Source of the DNA: a delta proteobacterium NaphS2
Lineage (GTDB): Bacteria; Desulfobacterota; DSM-4660; Desulfatiglandales; Desulfatiglandaceae
Direction of reading: 5' to 3'
Assembly: GCA_000179315.1 (NCBI GenBank)
Contig: ADZZ01000218.1
Coordinates: forward strand, 36,559-100,558
Length of the DNA: 64,000 nt
Shown here piece by piece: positions 1-8,882 of the stretch (position 1 is its first letter; each line of letters opens with the position of its first letter). The position numbers were made by a program, and so were the translations under genes. Below the pieces are notes generated by a model. It saw only the letters and a list, made by a program, of their open reading frames with translations, was not told the DNA's origin and did not search any database.

Positions 1-411
1 GCCGTAGCCGCCAAGACGATCCATGTTCGTGAACTGAAAGGTATACTTCCGGTTGCCCGGCGTGGCCAAAAAATCGCGGTAACGGGCACACAGAAAGTCG
101 ACAAAAAAGGTTTTCCCGTTTCCGGGCTCTCCCACCAGCACATAGGCCATCTCCTTGGATGATCCGCCTTCCGCCGCATCTTTCACGTAAGAGACGAAAC
201 TGTTCAGTTCATCGTACATGCCGATAATGTGCTTTTTACCGGTACGGAAAATACTGAAGTCATAAGTCGTTTTCCCTGTCACCGTAACCTTTGTGATATC
301 CCCTTCGAGGATCATCCGCGTAACCCCTTGAAAGGCGTTTTCGAAGCATCGTATTCCCTCTCTAATGGCACCCAGGTGAAAAAGCAGCGTATGCTCATCT
401 CTCTCGGTCAT
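1..411 (-). CDS. PrkA-like serine protein kinase / AAA ATPase, N-terminal part (cut by window edge)
   Basis: The frame is open from an ATG at 411 to the window edge, giving 137 residues of the N-terminus. A Walker A motif (GEPGNGKT) lies near residue 95 and is preceded by a segment (IGMYDELNSFVSYVKDA) typical of the AAA domain of PrkA-type serine protein kinases. PrkA proteins are cytoplasmic and linked to starvation and stress responses. The gene is the last visible member of a minus-strand cluster with response regulators, a GAF protein and a universal stress protein, which fits a stress-signalling role. Only the ATPase front end is visible, so the kinase C-terminus cannot be confirmed; another AAA ATPase is possible. 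Confidence 0.65.
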   Translation of the reverse strand, partial: MTERDEHTLLFHLGAIREGIRCFENAFQGVTRMILEGDITKVTVTGKTTYDFSIFRTGKKHIIGMYDELNSFVSYVKDAAEGGSSKEMAYVLVGEPGNGKTFFVDFLCARYRDFLATPGNRKYTFQFTNMDRLGGYG

Positions 412-450
412 ATCGTCTCCTCCAATATCCTCCCTTGGTCCCGGGAGCGG

Positions 451-849
451 TCATTTCCCCGATTTCCGTTTTCGCAAAACCCTTTTCACGGCACTGACAA
501 GTTCTTCCATATCGTTTAATGGTTTTGAGAGATAATCGGCTGCGCCCACATCTCTCAATACTCTTATGACGTTTTGAATTGTGGTAAAACCGGTCAAAAC
601 AATAATCTCAACATGTTCGTCCACGTCTCGGACACGGTCCAGGAAATCCAGACCGTCGATGTCCGGCATTCGAATATCCGTAATAACGGTGTCAAAGGAT
701 CTCGACCGAAGGATTCTTAACGCCCCTTCGGCGTTCCCTTCACATGTAACGCGGCACCCTTCGCGCCTGAGCACGGTTTCAATGGCTTCACGGATTTCCG
801 GATCGCCATCGACCACAAGAATCGATGCATCATTCATTCTTTTCTCCAT
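451..849 (-). CDS. single-domain response regulator (receiver only)
   Basis: A 132-residue receiver domain with no output domain. The phospho-acceptor is Asp58 in VITDIRMPD, with Thr86 (LTG) and Lys109 (SKP) in the expected switch positions. The acidic pocket reads VVDGDPE: the first Asp (D14) is present, but the residue matching CheY Asp13, which normally helps bind Mg2+, is Gly15, with an Asp just after it. Phosphorylation may therefore be altered. Stand-alone receivers act by protein contact. The PrkA-like gene begins 39 bp downstream and the GAF gene lies 14 bp upstream, so these are probably co-transcribed. Confidence 0.85.
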   Translation of the reverse strand: MEKRMNDASILVVDGDPEIREAIETVLRREGCRVTCEGNAEGALRILRSRSFDTVITDIRMPDIDGLDFLDRVRDVDEHVEIIVLTGFTTIQNVIRVLRDVGAADYLSKPLNDMEELVSAVKRVLRKRKSGK

Positions 850-863
850 CAGGTGTGACCAGC

Positions 864-1424
864 TTACTGCCGTAAAACATTACCGGTGAAACCCGTGTGA
901 ATCAGCTCGTCGATAGTGTTAATCGTCCCCACGGTGCTCACATGGACCATGGCCAGCCCTATAATGACCGCCAAAAGTCTCAGGGAATCAAGATCCTGGT
1001 CCGAAACCTCCCAAATTTCAGGATGATACAATCGCAAAGCTCCCAGGACGTTTTCTGAAACCACAATGGGAATCGAAACCATTGATGCAATTCCCTCTTC
1101 CTTTGCTTGGGCCGGATATTGAATTCGGTTGTCGTTTTGAACATCGCGTACAATGACGGATTCCCCATCGAGATTCTCGGCGGTGCTCTTGTCCGCCAAA
1201 AGCGGCCCCTTTTTCAAGTACCGGGGACTCAGACCGTAGCTGGCAAGACGTCCCAGACTACGCGTCTCGTGATCAAACACCAAAATAGCACAGGCTTTTA
1301 CTTCCAGCGCACCCGTCAGAAGTAAAGCCAACTGGTTGGCCATCACCTCCAGATCCGATGAAAAAGCAATGGCTCTGGTCACGATTTTGAATGTATCCAT
1401 ATTAATTTTTGTTTCGATGGTCAT
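864..1424 (-). CDS. GAF domain protein
   Basis: A 186-residue cytoplasmic protein consisting essentially of one GAF domain, with no output domain visible. Typical GAF strand signatures occur in order: a segment around CAILVFDHETRSLGRLAS, then SMVSIPIVVSENVLGALRLY near the centre, and a C-terminal helix. GAF domains bind small ligands, cyclic nucleotides or cofactors. The ligand cannot be read from the sequence. The gene sits between a universal stress protein gene and a receiver-only regulator on the same strand, which suggests a sensory role in the same pathway. The start has a purine-rich AGGAGGCG upstream. Confidence 0.75.
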   Translation of the reverse strand: MTIETKINMDTFKIVTRAIAFSSDLEVMANQLALLLTGALEVKACAILVFDHETRSLGRLASYGLSPRYLKKGPLLADKSTAENLDGESVIVRDVQNDNRIQYPAQAKEEGIASMVSIPIVVSENVLGALRLYHPEIWEVSDQDLDSLRLLAVIIGLAMVHVSTVGTINTIDELIHTGFTGNVLRQ

Positions 1425-1488
1425 GACGAACGCCTCCTTTCGCCGAAATAGTGCATTTCGTTAAATGCTTTCCATGGACCCAACACTG

Positions 1489-1953
1489 TTAGAGGGCGAT
1501 ACAGACCGTCACATCCGTCAAGGACGTGATAATTTTACTGCTGGTACTTCGGCCCATCAGAAGAGAGACTCTGCCGGAGCTTCTGGAGAGTACGATTATC
1601 CTGCACCCTTCCTTTTTGGCCATCCTGACAATCGCCTCCGAAACACCTTTTTCCCGTTCTTGAAAAATGCATTTCAATTGCTCTTCGCCAAACCCGTTTT
1701 TAACGAAATACCTTGTCAGCGCTTTTAACTCCGTTTCCTTTTCCCTTAACTCCTGTTTCAGGCTGATCATGGGCGATCGGAGTTTGAGCATCTCCGGATT
1801 CGCCGTGAGATCAATCTCCGGCAACTGTGCGTAGGCATGAAAAAGCGTCACATGAACATCCGGACTGTTCCCGAAGTTTTCCACGACAAAATCCAGGGCT
1901 TTCTGGTTATAGGATGTAAAATCATATGGTACGAGAATTTTTCTTGTCATCAT
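1489..1953 (-). CDS. universal stress protein (UspA family)
   Basis: A 154-residue single Usp domain, the usual family length. The N-terminus RKILVPYDFTSYNQKAL is the classic first strand and loop. The C-terminus carries the ATP-binding-type signature around VLSRSSGRVSLLMGRSTS, matching the G-2X-G-9X-G(S/T) pattern, so this is probably an ATP-binding Usp. The frame is open further upstream, but AAAGGAGGG lies 5-8 bases before the ATG pair at 1953/1950, and the family consensus begins there. Neighbours are a GAF protein downstream and a NarL-type regulator upstream, all on the minus strand. Confidence 0.88.
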   Translation of the reverse strand: MMTRKILVPYDFTSYNQKALDFVVENFGNSPDVHVTLFHAYAQLPEIDLTANPEMLKLRSPMISLKQELREKETELKALTRYFVKNGFGEEQLKCIFQEREKGVSEAIVRMAKKEGCRIIVLSRSSGRVSLLMGRSTSSKIITSLTDVTVCIAL

Positions 1954-2127
1954 GACGCCCTCCTTTGAAATGAAAGTGGGAAGTGTAAGGGGCAATCCAA
2001 GGGGCATGATTCTTCCGCCCGGTATTATTTTTATCAATTCCGGTAACTGTTTGTATATCGGGAGAAAATTGAAAAACTATCAGGAAAACCTTGATTCGTG
2101 TATCAGGATTACGCTGTTTTGAGGGCT

Positions 2128-2790
2128 CTAGGCCTGAATCAGCCCGTTTCGAATGGCCAATCGGGTGAGTGCCACCACGGAATCCGCCTCAAGTTTTTGC
2201 ATGATATGATAGCGATGGGTTTCAACGGTTTTGGGGCTGATAAAGAGGGCCCGGGCAATGGCCTTGGTACTTTCTCCTTTGGCCAATAAAAGAAACACTT
2301 CCATTTCCCGCTGGCTGAGAATTTCGGAAATTTCGGTTTCACGACAACTCTGTGTCAGGGTTTCCATGTGCCGGACCAAAATGGTGGGCGCTTTGGTACT
2401 GAAATAGGTGCCGCACCCTTTTACGGCTTTTAGCGCCAGTATGAGTTCGTTTAGCGGATCTTCTTTTAAAACAAAAGCGGAGACGCCTTCCTTAAAGAGG
2501 GTCACCACATAATCCTTATCCGAATGCATGGTATAGATGACGATTCGAGACTCAGGTGAAATTTCCTTGATCTTTTTCGTGGCGGCAATACCATCAAGCC
2601 GCGGCATGGAGATGTCCATGATGATAATATCCGGTTTGAGCACCCTCGCTTTTTCCACGGCTTCGTGACCGTCAAGCGCTTCCCCGACCACTTGGAATTC
2701 AGGTTCGCGCTCAAGGGCACTCCGAAGGCCTTCAATCACCACCCGGTGATCATCCGCCAACAGGATCCTCGTACGTCCCTTTTCGTCCAT
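2128..2790 (-). CDS. NarL/FixJ-family response regulator
   Basis: A 220-residue two-domain regulator. The receiver has the acidic pair D13-D14 (LADDH), phospho-acceptor D59 (IMDISMPRLDG) and switch Lys in the FVLKED segment. The C-terminal LuxR-type helix-turn-helix starts near LSQREMEVFLLLAKG and contains the recognition helix region around SPKTVETHRYHI. The gene starts 25 bp after the stop of the PAS histidine kinase on the same strand, so the two form a cognate pair. The regulator is expected to bind DNA as a phosphorylated dimer. Its targets cannot be told from the window, though the downstream stress genes are candidates. Confidence 0.92.
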   Translation of the reverse strand: MDEKGRTRILLADDHRVVIEGLRSALEREPEFQVVGEALDGHEAVEKARVLKPDIIIMDISMPRLDGIAATKKIKEISPESRIVIYTMHSDKDYVVTLFKEGVSAFVLKEDPLNELILALKAVKGCGTYFSTKAPTILVRHMETLTQSCRETEISEILSQREMEVFLLLAKGESTKAIARALFISPKTVETHRYHIMQKLEADSVVALTRLAIRNGLIQA

Positions 2791-2815
2791 TGATCTTTTC
2801 CTTTGTTTTGAAGAA

Positions 2816-4075
2816 TCAAATGTTCTGAAGGGGAATTTCCACCGAGAGATGCGTTCCCCTACCCGCCGCTGATTCCAGCGTTAACTCACCTTTAAGTTGA
2901 AAAGCCCGCTCACGCATGATGAGGAGCCCCAGCGGCCCTTTTTCAGCAACCTGATTGACGATTCGAGGCGTGAAACCGATGCCGTTATCCTCCACGCTCA
3001 AACAGATGTTATCCTTTTCTTTTACGAGATTCACGTGAATTTCGGAGGCGTTTGCATGTTTCATGATATTTTGTATCGCTTCCTGAGCAATTCGGTACAG
3101 CGCAAGCTCCTTTTCGGGATCAAAACGTTCGGGTACGCCTTTTTGGAAAAAGTGGGTTCTGATGCCTTTTTGTTCCAGTTCCTTCAGTAACCGTGAAAGA
3201 GACCGCACCAAACCGAATGAATCCAGAATGGCGGGGCGCAGCTCGCGGGAGATGTTCTTGATGTCGTTGAGAACATGGCTTGTCTTACCGATCGCCTCAT
3301 CAATCTTTGCACAAAGCGGTCCATTTTGGTCGCGAATTTCTGAATGAACCTGTTCCAGGTTCAGCTTGAGAGAGGTGAGTCTCTGGCCTACCTGGTCGTG
3401 AAGATCTCCGGCAATACGGCGCCGGTCCTCTTCCAGAAGATTGATAAGCCTTCTGGAAAGCATAATTCTCCGGCTCTGTTCTTCCCAGAGCTGTTCATTT
3501 ATTTTCGACAGATCCGCGTGCAGCCTTGTCTCTTCCGTGATCTCCTTTGACACCACGGTTACGGACCTGACAGTGCCGTCTTTGTTTTTGACCGGGCTGA
3601 GGGTACGCAGAAAATAACGGCCGTTTTGCTGGTGCTCCTGTCGAATGGAAGTCCCCCGTTCAAACACCTGTTTTAACCGTTCCATGAAAACGGCCGTCTG
3701 TTTTTTAGCATGGAATTCACTGTAGTATCTACCGGGGACTTCCTTGGGCAGCAGGTTGTAATAAGATCTCGTCCGGTTGTTCATGAACAGATATGCGCCT
3801 TCCTCGTTCAGCAGGTAGATAAAATCATCCGTGGATTCCACCAGTGAACGATAGCGCGTTTCGCTGATCGACAATGAATCCGCCATCTGGATTTTTTCCC
3901 GGACGATCTCCTTCAGCTGCCTGTTGGTCGCTTCCAGTTCCCGGGTGCGTTCCCTAATCCGGTCTTTCAGCGCTTCGCGCGCTTCAGCCAACGCCAGTTT
4001 GGATTTGCGAAGCGCCTCGTTTTGGGCCTCCAATCGACGCTGATAAGCCTGCAATTCCTTGGTCAACTGCTCCAT
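2816..4075 (-). CDS. PAS-domain sensor histidine kinase, NarX/DegS (HisKA_3) type
   Basis: A 419-residue soluble kinase without membrane segments. Residues 1-65 are a highly charged coiled coil; a PAS domain spans about 72-185 (followed by a PAC-like motif around VKNKDGTVRSVTVVSKEI). The dimerisation/phosphoacceptor helix contains RRRIAGDLHDQVGQRL with His226 in the HisKA_3 context. A GHKL ATPase domain with N (EAIQNIMKHANAS) and G (VEDNGIGF) boxes closes the protein. The lack of a membrane anchor implies a cytoplasmic signal such as redox state or a ligand of the PAS domain. It is followed directly by the NarL-type regulator at 2128-2790. Confidence 0.92.
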   Translation of the reverse strand: MEQLTKELQAYQRRLEAQNEALRKSKLALAEAREALKDRIRERTRELEATNRQLKEIVREKIQMADSLSISETRYRSLVESTDDFIYLLNEEGAYLFMNNRTRSYYNLLPKEVPGRYYSEFHAKKQTAVFMERLKQVFERGTSIRQEHQQNGRYFLRTLSPVKNKDGTVRSVTVVSKEITEETRLHADLSKINEQLWEEQSRRIMLSRRLINLLEEDRRRIAGDLHDQVGQRLTSLKLNLEQVHSEIRDQNGPLCAKIDEAIGKTSHVLNDIKNISRELRPAILDSFGLVRSLSRLLKELEQKGIRTHFFQKGVPERFDPEKELALYRIAQEAIQNIMKHANASEIHVNLVKEKDNICLSVEDNGIGFTPRIVNQVAEKGPLGLLIMRERAFQLKGELTLESAAGRGTHLSVEIPLQNI

Positions 4076-4306
4076 TAGAAGGATGGGTTAGAAGGATGTT
4101 GTTTGGAGATAAGATATTGCTTCTTCAGCGGCGAGCATAGAAAAAACGTGTTTGAGGGTCAAGTGAAAAGGAGGACATGTGTTCAAATCAAATGTGCAAA
4201 AAAAATGCTGAAATTGCTGTTGATCAGATCCGGACCATTAGCAAACAACGATTAAGAAATAAAATTGACAATTTTTACAGCTTTTTTACAATTCTTTTAC
4301 CTGCCA

Positions 4307-4336
4307 TTGACAACTTCCTTTTCAAAATACGTATCT
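4307..4336 (+). promoter_or_regulatory. candidate sigma70-type promoter upstream of the VWA gene
   Basis: An exact TTGACA at 4307-4312 is followed after 15-18 bases by weak -10 candidates (TACGTA at 4328 or GTATCT at 4331). A second TTGACA sits at 4265-4270. The stretch 4076-4401 between divergent genes is AT-rich and otherwise holds no recognisable gene. The -10 match is poor, so this is a suggestion only. Confidence 0.3.
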
Positions 4337-4401
4337 TGGAAACAAAGTTGAGAATCAGTTCGTCAGCGTTGAAAACAGGGAGTTCGAAAAGGAGGGTTAA
4401 A

Positions 4402-5775
4402 ATGGGAAATGGAATAAACGGTAGAAAGGTTGGATTTGCCGCTATTGTTGCAATGGTTCTTTTTTGTATTTTTTCAGTCGGTAGCTTTGTGCCGATAACA
4501 CGGGCAACAAAGGCATACAAGAAAGTAGGTTGCAAAATTGAACTGGACAGAGGAGTTCTTCCGGCGGAAAATCCTCAGAACGTGGTTGTGAAAGTCACGC
4601 TTGATGCACCGGCACCACCGAGCAGGATGGAACGTCCGCCTGTAAACATTGCCATTGTCCTCGACCGATCCGGTTCCATGTCGGGGCAGAAGCTTGAAAA
4701 GGCAAAGCAGGCTGCCATTGAAGCGCTACGGCGTCTGGGACAGAAAGACATGTTTTCGGTTATCGTGTATGATCATAATGTCAAAACCATTGTTCCGGCT
4801 CAGAGTGCGAGAAATGTTGAATGGATCGAATCCAGGATCAGAGGTATTGGACCGGGAGGAAACACCGCGCTTTTTGGCGGAGTAAGCCAGGGGGCTTCTG
4901 AGGTTCGAAAGAATTTGAGCAATAAATATGTTCACCGAATTATTCTTTTGTCCGATGGCCTTGCCAATGTCGGTCCGAGTTCTCCCGAGGATCTGGGGCG
5001 TCTGGGGGCGGCGCTGATCAAAGAAAGCATTTCCGTTACGACAATCGGAGTCGGTACGGACTATAACGAAGATCTGATGGCCCGCCTGTCCCAGAACAGT
5101 GATGGAAACACCTATTTTGTAGAGTCAAGCCGGGATCTACCAAAGATATTTGCAGCAGAACTGGGAGATGTTTTAAATGTGGTGGCGAAAAAAGTGAGTG
5201 TTATCATCCAATGCCCGAACGGGGTCGAACCGGTTAGGATTATTGGAAGGGATGGACGGATCAATGGCGGAACGGTTGCGCTTTCTTTAAATCAGCTTTA
5301 TGGCGGGCAGGAAAAATATGTTTTAGTGGAGGTCAGGGTTCCTGCCGGAAAAAATGGCGAAGACACTAAGGTTGCCATGGCGGAGGTAACCTATGTGAAT
5401 CCCTTTACCCGGAAAAAGGAGATTTCAAAAGGTCATGTAAATGCATCTTTCAGCAGGGATCCGGCAACGGTGGAAAAGTCCGCCAATATTGGCGTAAAAA
5501 GAGACGTCCAGTTGAACAAAAAGGCACTGGCGGAGGAAGAAGCCATTCGTTTCTCTGATGACGGAAAGGCGGGACAGGCAGTAGATGCTCTCCTGAATTC
5601 GGCTCAGCAGTTAAAAGATTTTGGAACCAAATACAAAGACCCGGAAATTCTCGAGAAGGCCAGGGAACTCGAAGATGAAGCGGATGCCTTGAAGACGGAA
5701 GGTATGACCAAGAAAAAACGAAAGGAACTTCGGACAAAATCATATCAAATGAAAAACCAGCAAAAGAAATATTAA
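4402..5775 (+). CDS. von Willebrand factor A domain protein, exported
   Basis: A 457-residue protein. An N-terminal hydrophobic segment (about residues 9-27) is a signal peptide or anchor. The VWA domain carries a complete MIDAS metal site: DRSGSMSG, then GGNTALFGG, then LSDGLANVG. The C-terminal third is lysine/glutamate-rich and probably helical, ending in KNQQKKY. The upstream frame is open to 4177, but AAGGAGGG directly precedes the ATG at 4402 and the signal sequence follows, so that start is preferred. VWA domains mediate Mg2+-dependent protein binding. Downstream at 31 bp is a membrane histidine kinase and then its regulator, so the VWA protein may act in the periplasm or at the membrane in that signalling system. 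Confidence 0.85.
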   Translation: MGNGINGRKVGFAAIVAMVLFCIFSVGSFVPITRATKAYKKVGCKIELDRGVLPAENPQNVVVKVTLDAPAPPSRMERPPVNIAIVLDRSGSMSGQKLEKAKQAAIEALRRLGQKDMFSVIVYDHNVKTIVPAQSARNVEWIESRIRGIGPGGNTALFGGVSQGASEVRKNLSNKYVHRIILLSDGLANVGPSSPEDLGRLGAALIKESISVTTIGVGTDYNEDLMARLSQNSDGNTYFVESSRDLPKIFAAELGDVLNVVAKKVSVIIQCPNGVEPVRIIGRDGRINGGTVALSLNQLYGGQEKYVLVEVRVPAGKNGEDTKVAMAEVTYVNPFTRKKEISKGHVNASFSRDPATVEKSANIGVKRDVQLNKKALAEEEAIRFSDDGKAGQAVDALLNSAQQLKDFGTKYKDPEILEKARELEDEADALKTEGMTKKKRKELRTKSYQMKNQQKKY

Positions 5776-5805
5776 ATTTTTGGTTGAAAAGGGTTAACGC
5801 AAACA

Positions 5806-7521
5806 ATGAAAAAGCGATCCATCCTGTTTTACTGGCTGCTGATTTTTTTTCCGGCTTTAATCATCAGCATCTCTGCCTTTCAACTCCTTTCCCATGAACA
5901 GGAGCGGATAAACAGGATGGCCGTTGCTTCCGCCGAGGATCGCGCGCGGACCATCGGGGAAACACTGCAAATTACGGTCGAAGCTGTAGAGGATGAATTA
6001 TTATCATCTTTAAGGGAAATCCCTGAAAGGGATTTGGAAAACACTCTTTTGGGGTGGGAGCAAAGCAACCCCTTGATCCGCAATGTGTTCATCTGGGACA
6101 GGCATTCCGGTCTCAAATATCCGGCTTCAGGTCTTGCATCCACATCAGAGGAAAGACAGTTCATCATCCGTTTTGACGGTCTTTTTTCAGGTCGCATTTC
6201 TTGGCCGTTAACGGGATCATATCGCAGAGACATACTCCCGGCCCCCGGCCAACCGACATTAACCGGGCCGGCCGCCGCTGAAAAGAAAGCGTCCGGTCTA
6301 CTTCAGGATCTCAGAGAGTTTAAGACAGGCAGGCAGGAGCTTGTACAGATAGCAAAAGGAAAAAATATACGATTGGATAAAAGCATTACGAAAACGGAAT
6401 TTTCGGAAACAGGGGGGTGGATCCCGTGGTTTGCTGAAAACAAGCTTTATATACTCGGATGGGTGAAAACCCGGGAAAGCGGTCCGGTCTACGGTGTAGA
6501 GTTGGAATTGGTGACCCTCCTCTCCCGGCTTATCACCCGTTTTCCCAGCGCTTCATCAGAAGGATTTGTATATGCACTTCGGGATGACGCAGGGCAGCTT
6601 CTTCATCAGTCCGGAACGGCCCCCATCGATGCCGGAGCCGTTCCGGATATTTCCATATCGCTTGCGCCTCACCTTCCCCACTGGGAAATCGTTGTATATG
6701 GTTCGGACAAAAAGGGTCTCGTACGATCCGAAAAAGGCTTCCTTGTCCTTGCGGGTCTTCTTCTGATGATTTTTATGGCTGCAATTATTATTGGCGGCTC
6801 ACTTTTGACGTGGCAGGCGCATCGTAATATGAAAGATGCGCTTCAGAAAACGTCCTTTGTTTCAAATGTTTCCCACGAGCTTAAAACGCCTCTTACAAGT
6901 ATCCGAATGTATGCCGAGCTTTTATTTGAAGGCCGAATCAAAGACCCGGATAAGAAAAAGACCTATCTCCAGGTCATTGTTTCCGAAAGCCAACGTCTGA
7001 CGCGACTGGTAAATAATGTGCTTGATTTCAGTCGGCTCGAACAAGGGCGGAAGACATATCATCCTCAAAAAATCGACCTGAATGAATTTTTGATGGAGGT
7101 TGTTGACTCGCACCGTCTGCGTATAAAAGAAGCAGGCATGACAATTGACACACATTTCTTGGGAGAAAAGATATTTGTAAATGCGGACCGGGATGCCATT
7201 GAACAGGTTTTTATCAATTTGATTGATAATTCCATCAAATATGCCGGCCCAGGTATCGAGGTTGTTGTTTCAGTGAATAAGAACGGAAAAGACTGTGAGA
7301 TACGGATTGAAGACAGGGGGCCGGGAGTCCCTGAGGCGGATCGGCATAAAATTTTCGAAAAATTTCATCGTGTAGATGATACCCTGACGTCGAAGCAGCA
7401 GGGATCAGGTCTGGGGTTGAGTATCGCGCGTAAGATTTCAAGGGATCTTGGCGGGAACCTTGTTTATGAATCAAGGGATGGGGGAGGAAGCTGCTTCATT
7501 GTTAGGCTCCCGTACCTTTGA
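5806..7521 (+). CDS. membrane sensor histidine kinase (HisKA class)
   Basis: A 571-residue kinase. A transmembrane helix near residues 8-24 and a second around 310-332 (VLAGLLLMIFMAAIII) bracket a periplasmic sensor of about 285 residues with no recognised fold. The phosphoacceptor His357 lies in SNVSHELKTPLTS. The ATPase domain shows N (FINLIDNSIKYA), G1 (EDRGPGVP), F (FEKFHR) and G2 (GSGLGLSIA) boxes. The gene follows the VWA protein by 31 bp and precedes its OmpR-type regulator by about 35 bp, so the three form an operon. The sensed signal is unknown. Confidence 0.93.
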   Translation: MKKRSILFYWLLIFFPALIISISAFQLLSHEQERINRMAVASAEDRARTIGETLQITVEAVEDELLSSLREIPERDLENTLLGWEQSNPLIRNVFIWDRHSGLKYPASGLASTSEERQFIIRFDGLFSGRISWPLTGSYRRDILPAPGQPTLTGPAAAEKKASGLLQDLREFKTGRQELVQIAKGKNIRLDKSITKTEFSETGGWIPWFAENKLYILGWVKTRESGPVYGVELELVTLLSRLITRFPSASSEGFVYALRDDAGQLLHQSGTAPIDAGAVPDISISLAPHLPHWEIVVYGSDKKGLVRSEKGFLVLAGLLLMIFMAAIIIGGSLLTWQAHRNMKDALQKTSFVSNVSHELKTPLTSIRMYAELLFEGRIKDPDKKKTYLQVIVSESQRLTRLVNNVLDFSRLEQGRKTYHPQKIDLNEFLMEVVDSHRLRIKEAGMTIDTHFLGEKIFVNADRDAIEQVFINLIDNSIKYAGPGIEVVVSVNKNGKDCEIRIEDRGPGVPEADRHKIFEKFHRVDDTLTSKQQGSGLGLSIARKISRDLGGNLVYESRDGGGSCFIVRLPYL

Positions 7522-7555
7522 CATGAAATTTCGAAGAAAATAAGTGAGAGATCGT

Positions 7556-8263
7556 ATGATGGCACATATCCTGGTGGCGGAAGATGACAGGCATATTCTT
7601 TCCGGACTTGTTGATACACTTGAAAGCGAGGGATATCAAGTGATGCCGGCCTCCGATGGTGAAGAGGCATTGGATCTGTTTAAGAACAACCCATTTGATC
7701 TTGTCCTTTTGGATATTATGATGCCCGGAAAAAGCGGGTATGATGTGTGCAGAGAGATCCGATCCACGGATGAAGATATCCCGATTATCATGCTGACCGC
7801 AAAAGGGGAAGAGATTGACAAGGTCGTCGGGCTTCAGCTGGGGGCGGACGATTATATTACCAAGCCGTTTGGCGTACACGAGCTCCTTGCCAGAATTGCA
7901 GCTGTTCTCAGACGCGCCAGGCGAAATCATGAAGAGGCCAAAAAGGGAGAAAACGTTCCCGATCTTTTCAAATTTGGCGAATCACAGATCGATGCAAAAA
8001 CATTTAAAATGATGAAAGGCCGGAAATCAATTGATCTTTCCGAAAGAGAGGTGAAGCTCCTTCAGTTTTTCTTCCTGCATGCCAATGAGGTGTTGAGTCG
8101 GGATCAGTTGCTAAACGCGGTTTGGGGAATAGATTACTATGGCACAACTCGAACCCTGGATCAGCATATCGCGCAGCTTAGAAAGAAGGTTGAGCGTGAT
8201 CCTTCCAACCCCCGTTTTATCCGGACGGTTCACCGAGTCGGTTACCGATATCAACGGTCTTAA
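7556..8263 (+). CDS. OmpR/PhoB-family response regulator
   Basis: A receiver plus winged-helix regulator of about 235 residues. The acidic pair is in VAEDDRH, the phospho-acceptor is Asp53 in LLDIMMPG, and the switch Lys is in YITKPFG. The C-terminal winged helix includes LSEREVKLLQFFFLH, RDQLLNAVWG, the recognition region TRTLDQHIAQLRKKVE and the wing FIRTVHRVGYRY. A GTG at 7544 would add four residues; the ATG pair at 7556/7559 matches the family start better. It is the natural partner of the kinase just upstream. Confidence 0.93.
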   Translation: MMAHILVAEDDRHILSGLVDTLESEGYQVMPASDGEEALDLFKNNPFDLVLLDIMMPGKSGYDVCREIRSTDEDIPIIMLTAKGEEIDKVVGLQLGADDYITKPFGVHELLARIAAVLRRARRNHEEAKKGENVPDLFKFGESQIDAKTFKMMKGRKSIDLSEREVKLLQFFFLHANEVLSRDQLLNAVWGIDYYGTTRTLDQHIAQLRKKVERDPSNPRFIRTVHRVGYRYQRS

Positions 8264-8300
8264 TATATCGAGTCCTTCAAATTATGATATGATGGTTCGA

Positions 8301-8882
8301 TCAAACCAGATCATAGAATGATTCCTTGCCTAAATGCTGTAGAAATATTTTCGATGCCTCTTTAAGGTGCATTGGACCACCTATATTAATCCAGTCATCA
8401 ATGGAACCTCGAAAGCAATACCTGTTGACAATGAATGTCCGCTTCTTTTCGTCATGCAGGATGAATTTCATGATCGGAGAATAAGTCATATCACTCATTA
8501 TCATATTTTCAATTCTGGAGGTGTCACGGTAAGGGCTTATGGAACCGAAAAGATCTTTCAAATCTTCAAGATTCTCATTTGACTCATATATTACGATTTC
8601 TCCTCCTCTTGCGTCAGCCATATAGAGCCTTGGCCCCGCTAATTTCTTGAGCTCGTTTTCAAGGAGTTTTATCTCCATTTCCGATATGACAGACGGTATC
8701 TTCTTGCGAAGAAAGACTTGTGCATTTGCTGGATGCTCATATATTTCAAATCGTTCAGGGATTTCCTCAGCCAGCTGCTCCCGTACTTTCAAGGAGAAAT
8801 AGTATCTGGGCTTTCCCGTCTTGGTTTTCCCGATATTCAAATAGTATTTCTTGCCTTTCCGGTTGGTATATTCAACTGCCAT
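8301..8882 (-). CDS. uncharacterised protein
   Basis: A 193-residue protein I cannot place in a family. The N-terminus AVEYTNRKGKKYYLNIGKTK looks like a small beta-hairpin basic segment, the middle is a charged helix (MEIKLLENELKKLAG), and the C-terminus is rich in aromatic residues. No signal peptide, membrane segment or known catalytic motif is visible. The ATG at 8882 is preferred over the ATG at 8906 because GGAAAGGGAA precedes it. The stop codon of the upstream IhfA remnant overlaps this start (TGATG), so the gene may once have been translationally coupled to it. It converges with the regulator gene at 8263. Confidence 0.6.
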   Translation of the reverse strand: MAVEYTNRKGKKYYLNIGKTKTGKPRYYFSLKVREQLAEEIPERFEIYEHPANAQVFLRKKIPSVISEMEIKLLENELKKLAGPRLYMADARGGEIVIYESNENLEDLKDLFGSISPYRDTSRIENMIMSDMTYSPIMKFILHDEKKRTFIVNRYCFRGSIDDWINIGGPMHLKEASKIFLQHLGKESFYDLV

